Origin: Gemmiger_A avium
GTDB lineage: Bacteria > Bacillota > Clostridia > Oscillospirales > Ruminococcaceae
Length of the DNA: 8,435 nt
Direction of reading: 5' to 3'
Assembly: GCA_019114585.1 (NCBI GenBank)
Contig: DXFE01000101.1
Location: 1-8,435 of the forward strand
Shown: one piece after another, positions 5,214 to 8,435 of the stretch
Numbering within the stretch: position 1 is the stretch's first letter
How the letters are laid out: every line of letters begins with the position of its first letter
The notes under the pieces: model-generated
What the model saw: the letters and a program-made list of their open reading frames with translations, nothing else
Told to the model about the DNA's origin: nothing
The model's database searches: none
Position numbers and translations under genes: made by a program

Positions 5214-5313
5214 GCTGTTTCCCCTCCGTTTCCGGGGGCCTGTCCCCCCTTTTTCCGGCTGCGGACACCAAAAAACCGGCCCCGCGGCCCGCTTTTGCCT
5301 TTCTCCTGGCTTC

Positions 5314-5342
5314 AGCGTACCACAGAACCGGTTTATTTTCCA
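5314..5342 (-). promoter_or_regulatory. Weak candidate noc promoter
   Basis: In the 163-nt rsmG-noc gap the minus strand has TGGAAA (5342-5337), a 17-bp spacer and TACGCT (5319-5314). Each hexamer matches the sigma-A consensus at about four of six positions. The leader would be about 95 nt and would cross GC-rich imperfect stems (5238-5252 and 5280-5295). This is a tentative call; noc may instead be read through from rsmG. Confidence 0.25.
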
Positions 5343-5376
5343 GCATTTTCCATCCCCGCGTTTCGCGCCGGGATGC

Positions 5377-6084
5377 TTATTTCAGCGGGGATTTGGCGAT
5401 CTTCCCGCCGTTTCGCGGATATGCGGACGGAGTCTGCGATATTTTCTCACAGATCACCAGCGCCCGCTCGTCCCCGGCAGGCAGCCGCAGGCGGCGCAGC
5501 TCCACCGCCCGGCCGCCCAGCTTGCGGATGGCTCCGGCGGCGGCGTCCAGTTCCTCCTGGACCGAAGCCCCTTTCAGCGCAATGAACTTTCCGCCCGGCT
5601 TGACCAGCGGCAGGCAGAACTCGGCCAGCTGGGGCAGCGCGCTCACCGCCCGGGCGCAGGCCAGGTCAAACTGCTCCCGCCACTGCTTGCGGGCGGCTTC
5701 CTCGGCCCGCTCCTTGACCAATGCCACATCGGCAAAACCCAGCCGCTCGCAGACCTGGCGCAGAAACTCCACCCGCTTGCCGGTGGGCTCCATCAGGGTC
5801 ACCGCCAGTTCCGGCTTGTAGATGCGGGCCACCAGCCCCGGGAACCCCGCGCCGGTACCCACGTCCACCAGGCTGCCGGCCACCTCCGGCTGGCTGGCAA
5901 ACAGCAGGCTGTCCAGAAAATGCTTGTCCTCGATCCCCTCCGGATCGGTGATGGCGGTCAGGTTCACATGCTGGTTGTAGTCCACCAGCATCTCGGCGTA
6001 GATGTCCAGCTGTTCCAGACAGGCAGGGGTAAGCAGAATATCCCGGGCGGCACATTTGGCCGCCAGACGTTCCCGGTCGATCAT
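5377..6084 (-). CDS. rsmG: 16S rRNA (guanine527-N7)-methyltransferase RsmG (GidB)
   Basis: A 235-aa SAM-dependent methyltransferase that makes m7G527 in 16S rRNA; loss of this activity gives low-level streptomycin resistance in several bacteria. Family landmarks are present in order: YNQHVNLTAITD (36-47), the KHFLDS segment (54-59), the SAM loop VDVGTGAGFPG (73-83), RAVSAL (145-150), KPGGKFIALKG (162-172) and the C-terminal TPSAYPR tail (218-224). The length is close to the Bacillus protein (about 239 aa). The ATG at 6084 has AAAGGAG 9 nt upstream. It has its own promoter and leader. In Bacillus the upstream neighbours are mnmE and mnmG; here a membrane glycosyltransferase and a TPR/YD gene take that place. 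Confidence 0.97.
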   Translation of the reverse strand: MIDRERLAAKCAARDILLTPACLEQLDIYAEMLVDYNQHVNLTAITDPEGIEDKHFLDSLLFASQPEVAGSLVDVGTGAGFPGLVARIYKPELAVTLMEPTGKRVEFLRQVCERLGFADVALVKERAEEAARKQWREQFDLACARAVSALPQLAEFCLPLVKPGGKFIALKGASVQEELDAAAGAIRKLGGRAVELRRLRLPAGDERALVICEKISQTPSAYPRNGGKIAKSPLK

Positions 6085-6102
6085 AGATAGAAACTCCTTT
6101 CA

Positions 6103-6124
6103 GGCGGCAGACGAACGCGCCGCC
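6103..6124 (-). promoter_or_regulatory. Leader hairpin of rsmG
   Basis: GGCGGC (6103-6108) pairs with GCCGCC (6119-6124) around a 10-nt loop, inside the predicted rsmG 5' leader and just 2 nt upstream of the AAAGGAG ribosome site. No T-tract follows. It could tune translation or RNA stability; no riboswitch family is recognised. Confidence 0.35.
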
Positions 6125-6152
6125 CCACACCGAACACAGATTCAATGGGATT

Positions 6153-6161
6153 ATTGTACCA
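6153..6161 (-). promoter_or_regulatory. Extended -10 promoter of rsmG
   Basis: On the minus strand TGG-TACAAT (6161-6153) is a -10 with five of six consensus bases and the TGn extension. No good -35 is seen at 16-18 bp. The predicted start near 6146 gives a leader of about 60 nt. It is the same architecture as the parA promoter. Confidence 0.6.
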
Positions 6162-6182
6162 TATCCGGCGGGCAGGCGCCAG

Positions 6183-7406
6183 CTAAAAGATGGGTTTGCG
6201 GTGCACAAACCCGGCAAAAAGCGCCGCCCACAGCACCAGCAGTACCACCAGAACCGCCCGCCGCGCCCACCGGGGCAGACAGGCCAGCGACAAAGGCAGC
6301 GCCGGATTGTTCAAAGAATAGCGCGGCGCACTGAGCAGCCAGGAAGCACCGTTGGTCATGGCATAATAAGCCAGCCCGTACAGACGCATCCAGGCGGGCA
6401 GCCGCCGCCCCGCTGCCAGAATCAGCAGGCTGAACACCAGGGTGCCCACCGCCCACAGACAAAGCCAGTAGGCCATCTGGGGGCTGTCCGGCAGCCAGGC
6501 CAGAAACATCCGGCCGTGGTACCGCACGGTGTTCCAGAAAAACCCCAGCTTCTGATCCCAGTGTTCCGCCTGATAATAGGTAAAGCGCAGCCAGTCCCCG
6601 TATACCAGCCGGTTCAGCAGCAGATACAGCCCCAGCCCGGCGGCAGGACCGCCCGCCGCCAGTATCCAGCGTGGACGAAACCGTTCCTCCCGCCGCAGCA
6701 ATTTTCCTAAATAAAAAGCCCCCGCTGCCCCGGCCAGCAACGCCCCCGGCGCCCGGCACAGCCCGGCCAGAATCCCCGCAATACCGGCTATGCCGGGCCG
6801 TTCTTCCAGCAAAGCCAGCAAAAATGCGCTGGTGAGCAGAAAAAACAAACTGTCGCTCATGGGGGTCATAAAAAAGAAGCTGCCGGGCATGGCCAGTAGA
6901 AAGGCCAGCGCCCAGCCTGCCCGGCCGGGCCCCAGCAGCCGGTGGGCCAGCCGGTAGAACAACCCGGACCCCGCCGGAAAAATCACCAGCTGCACCAGCA
7001 TTCCGGTCAGGTGCCAGGGCAGCACACCCACCGGATTGACCAGACGCAGAAAAAGCGGGTAGAGCGGAAAAAACACGATCATCAGTTCCTGGCCAGTAAA
7101 GGCGGTATCGGCTGCGCTGTACCCATAGCGAGCAATATTCATGTAGTGGCCGGCGTCAATGGCGTACCGGCCGAAAAAATTCTGAACCGCCTGCCCCAGC
7201 CCGTCCGCCGGATATTCCCGCAGCGCGATAAATATAAAGGTCAGCTCCACCACGGCCGCAAATCCAAAAGCAACGGCCACCGCCGCGGCCTGTTTTGGTC
7301 GGGTGGGCGGCGCAAACCGGGATTCGGCGCGCACCAGCGCCCGCAGAGAACCCGCCGTCAGCAGCAGGAACATTCCCCCGCAGAACACCGCCAGAATCTC
7401 AAACAC
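6183..7406 (-). CDS. PIG-V-like mannosyltransferase-family membrane protein
   Basis: A polytopic membrane protein of 407 aa from the proposed GTG start, with about ten hydrophobic segments. It resembles the PIG-V / Mannosyl_trans2 (GT76-like) group of lipid-linked-sugar transferases. Evidence is the loop after the second hydrophobic segment with DAGHYMNIARYGYS (84-97), then FFPLYPLFLRL (112-122), PGSFFFMTPMSDSLFFLL (174-191), AGLCRAPGALL (214-224) and a late PRYSL (361-365). The Asp of DAGHY is the likely catalytic acid (inference). The start is uncertain: the frame stays open to 7505 inside the previous gene, but GTG at 7406 falls just after the probable TAA of that gene at 7445. An AAAGGGGG ribosome-like site sits 17 nt upstream of this GTG, too far to be ideal; a GTG at 7388 or the ATG at 7373 are alternatives. 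It may mannosylate surface or lipid substrates. Confidence 0.75.
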   Translation of the reverse strand: MFEILAVFCGGMFLLLTAGSLRALVRAESRFAPPTRPKQAAAVAVAFGFAAVVELTFIFIALREYPADGLGQAVQNFFGRYAIDAGHYMNIARYGYSAADTAFTGQELMIVFFPLYPLFLRLVNPVGVLPWHLTGMLVQLVIFPAGSGLFYRLAHRLLGPGRAGWALAFLLAMPGSFFFMTPMSDSLFFLLTSAFLLALLEERPGIAGIAGILAGLCRAPGALLAGAAGAFYLGKLLRREERFRPRWILAAGGPAAGLGLYLLLNRLVYGDWLRFTYYQAEHWDQKLGFFWNTVRYHGRMFLAWLPDSPQMAYWLCLWAVGTLVFSLLILAAGRRLPAWMRLYGLAYYAMTNGASWLLSAPRYSLNNPALPLSLACLPRWARRAVLVVLLVLWAALFAGFVHRKPIF

Positions 7407-7444
7407 CGCTTCGATCCGTACCGCCCCCTTTCTCGTTCCGCGCC

Positions 7445-8435
7445 TTACTGCTCCACCGAGTAGAGCACATTGCCCTCCGCGTCGTAACCGGTGCGATGGC
7501 AACATCCCCCCGGTATTCGGTGATCACAATGCTGATCAGTTCCCCGTTGGGGCCGGTACACTCCGCCCGCACCGGACGACCCTGGGCATCCCGTTTATAG
7601 TCTACCCGGTTATCCAGCGTTCCGTCCGCGCCGTAGTTTTCAATAAAGCTGTTAAAGCCGGTTTCCTCGTCCCAGCCATAGACCTGCGAACCCATACGCT
7701 GCCCATCCTGGGTGTACTGATCGGTGCGGACCATCTGCCCGGCCTCGTCGTAGGTATATGCCTCCACCGTGGCCAGGCTGCCGTTCAGCGGAAAGCTGGA
7801 CACCCGGTCCCAGTTGCCGTCCTGGTTGTAGGTGTATTCCACCCGAATCAGATCGCCAGTGGTGCCGGTGTAGCTGTACCCCTGCACCTCCCGGCCCTGG
7901 TCGTCATAGCGCAGCTTCACCTGGCCCAGTTCCTGCCCGGACGCATCGTAATGGGTCACAAGGCTTTCCCGGTTTTCCTCGTCATACCGCACCGCGTGGA
8001 ACCAGATTACCTCCCCGGCTTCGTCAAATCCGGCCCGGCCCCGCAGCCGTCCCTGAGAGTCGGTTACGCTGCCGCTTTTGATCTCGTCGATCTTGGCCTG
8101 GATTTCTTCATTGCCGCCGGTGGCTTCCAGCCCCTGCTCCAGCGTCTCCAGCGCCTTGATCAGTTCCCCCTGCCGGATATACACGTCCGCCAGACCCAGC
8201 CACAGGTCCGGGTCGGCGCTGTCCAGTTCTCTGGCCGCTTCGTAGTCGGCCAGCGCCGCGGCCAGGTTGTCCGCCGTCTCCCCGCTGTACACATAGGCGC
8301 CAGCGCGGCGGATGTACAGCTCCGCCCGGTTCGGATCAATGTTGATGGCTTCGGTAAAGGCCAGAATGGCTTCTTCATAATTCTGCTCGCTCAGATAGCG
8401 TATTCCCAGATTGTACTGTTCTTTCCAGCGGCCCG
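7445..8435 (-). CDS. TPR plus YD-repeat-like protein, 5' partial, frameshifted near the 3' end
   Basis: The gene runs off the right edge, so its start and any signal peptide are not seen. The visible part begins with about three TPR units (WKEQYNLGIRYLSEQNYEEA, then AELYIRRAGAYVYSG with an insert, then PDLWLGLADVYIRQGELIKA). These lead into many YD-like units such as YDEAGQMV, YDASGQEL and YDDQGREV, about 20-25 residues apart. The main frame passes the C6 run at 7506-7511 and then gives a basic, unrelated tail stopping at 7399. In the other frame the repeat pattern resumes as GYDAEGNVLYSVEQ and stops with TAA at 7445. One extra base at the C6 run would join them. This may be a real mutation, a phase-variable tract or a sequencing error. 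The function is unknown; TPR and YD units suggest protein or surface interactions. It is probably co-transcribed with the glycosyltransferase gene. Confidence 0.7.

Noticed and set aside
5182..6090. Plus-strand open frame (302 codons) opposite rsmG and the noc start
   Set aside because: It is antisense to RsmG, which is unambiguous.
6183..7505. 440-aa version of the membrane protein starting at ATG 7505
   Set aside because: The extra N-terminal residues overlap the end of the TPR/YD gene in a third frame, are Arg/Gly-rich and lack a ribosome site.

Overview
The window fits a chromosomal segment from a moderately GC-rich Firmicute, most likely a gut clostridium of the Oscillospiraceae/Ruminococcaceae type (inference). 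The reasons are the order rsmG-noc-parA-parB, the presence of Noc (a Firmicute nucleoid-occlusion factor), four parS palindromes and strong GGAGG-type ribosome binding sites. Every convincing gene is on the minus strand, so the window reads from right to left. In Bacillus this cluster runs away from oriC. By analogy the origin would lie beyond the high-coordinate end; no origin is visible here.

In transcription order: (1) 8435-7445, the 3' part of a TPR plus YD-repeat-like protein, open at the window edge and with an apparent frameshift at a C6 run near its end. (2) 7406-6183, a polytopic PIG-V-like mannosyltransferase-family protein. (3) rsmG (6084-5377), with its own extended -10 promoter and a leader hairpin. 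(4) noc (5213-4389), whose DNA-contact residues are Noc-type. (5) A 608-base interval (3781-4388) holding three strong hairpins, one small possible membrane-peptide ORF, four identical 16-bp parS sites and the parA promoter with a palindrome just downstream. (6) parA (TTG start), parB and serS, closely spaced and ending at a textbook terminator. (7) tRNA-Met(CAT) and tRNA-Glu(TTC), driven by a perfect TTGACA/TATAAT promoter, separated by an 18-bp inverted repeat and ended by a long hairpin. (8) 1-240, an AT-richer stretch (about 42% G+C) with no recognisable gene but a plus-strand terminator-like hairpin.

The core is a chromosome-segregation module. ParB should load at the parS array, slide as a CTP clamp and be moved by the ParA ATPase. 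Noc is the ParB paralogue that couples nucleoid position to division. RsmG methylates 16S rRNA, and SerRS shares the par transcript. No unambiguous new system is present. The most worthwhile leads are the densely palindromic noc-parA interval with its small ORF, the palindrome at the parA transcription start, the inverted repeat between the tRNAs, and the frameshifted TPR/YD gene.
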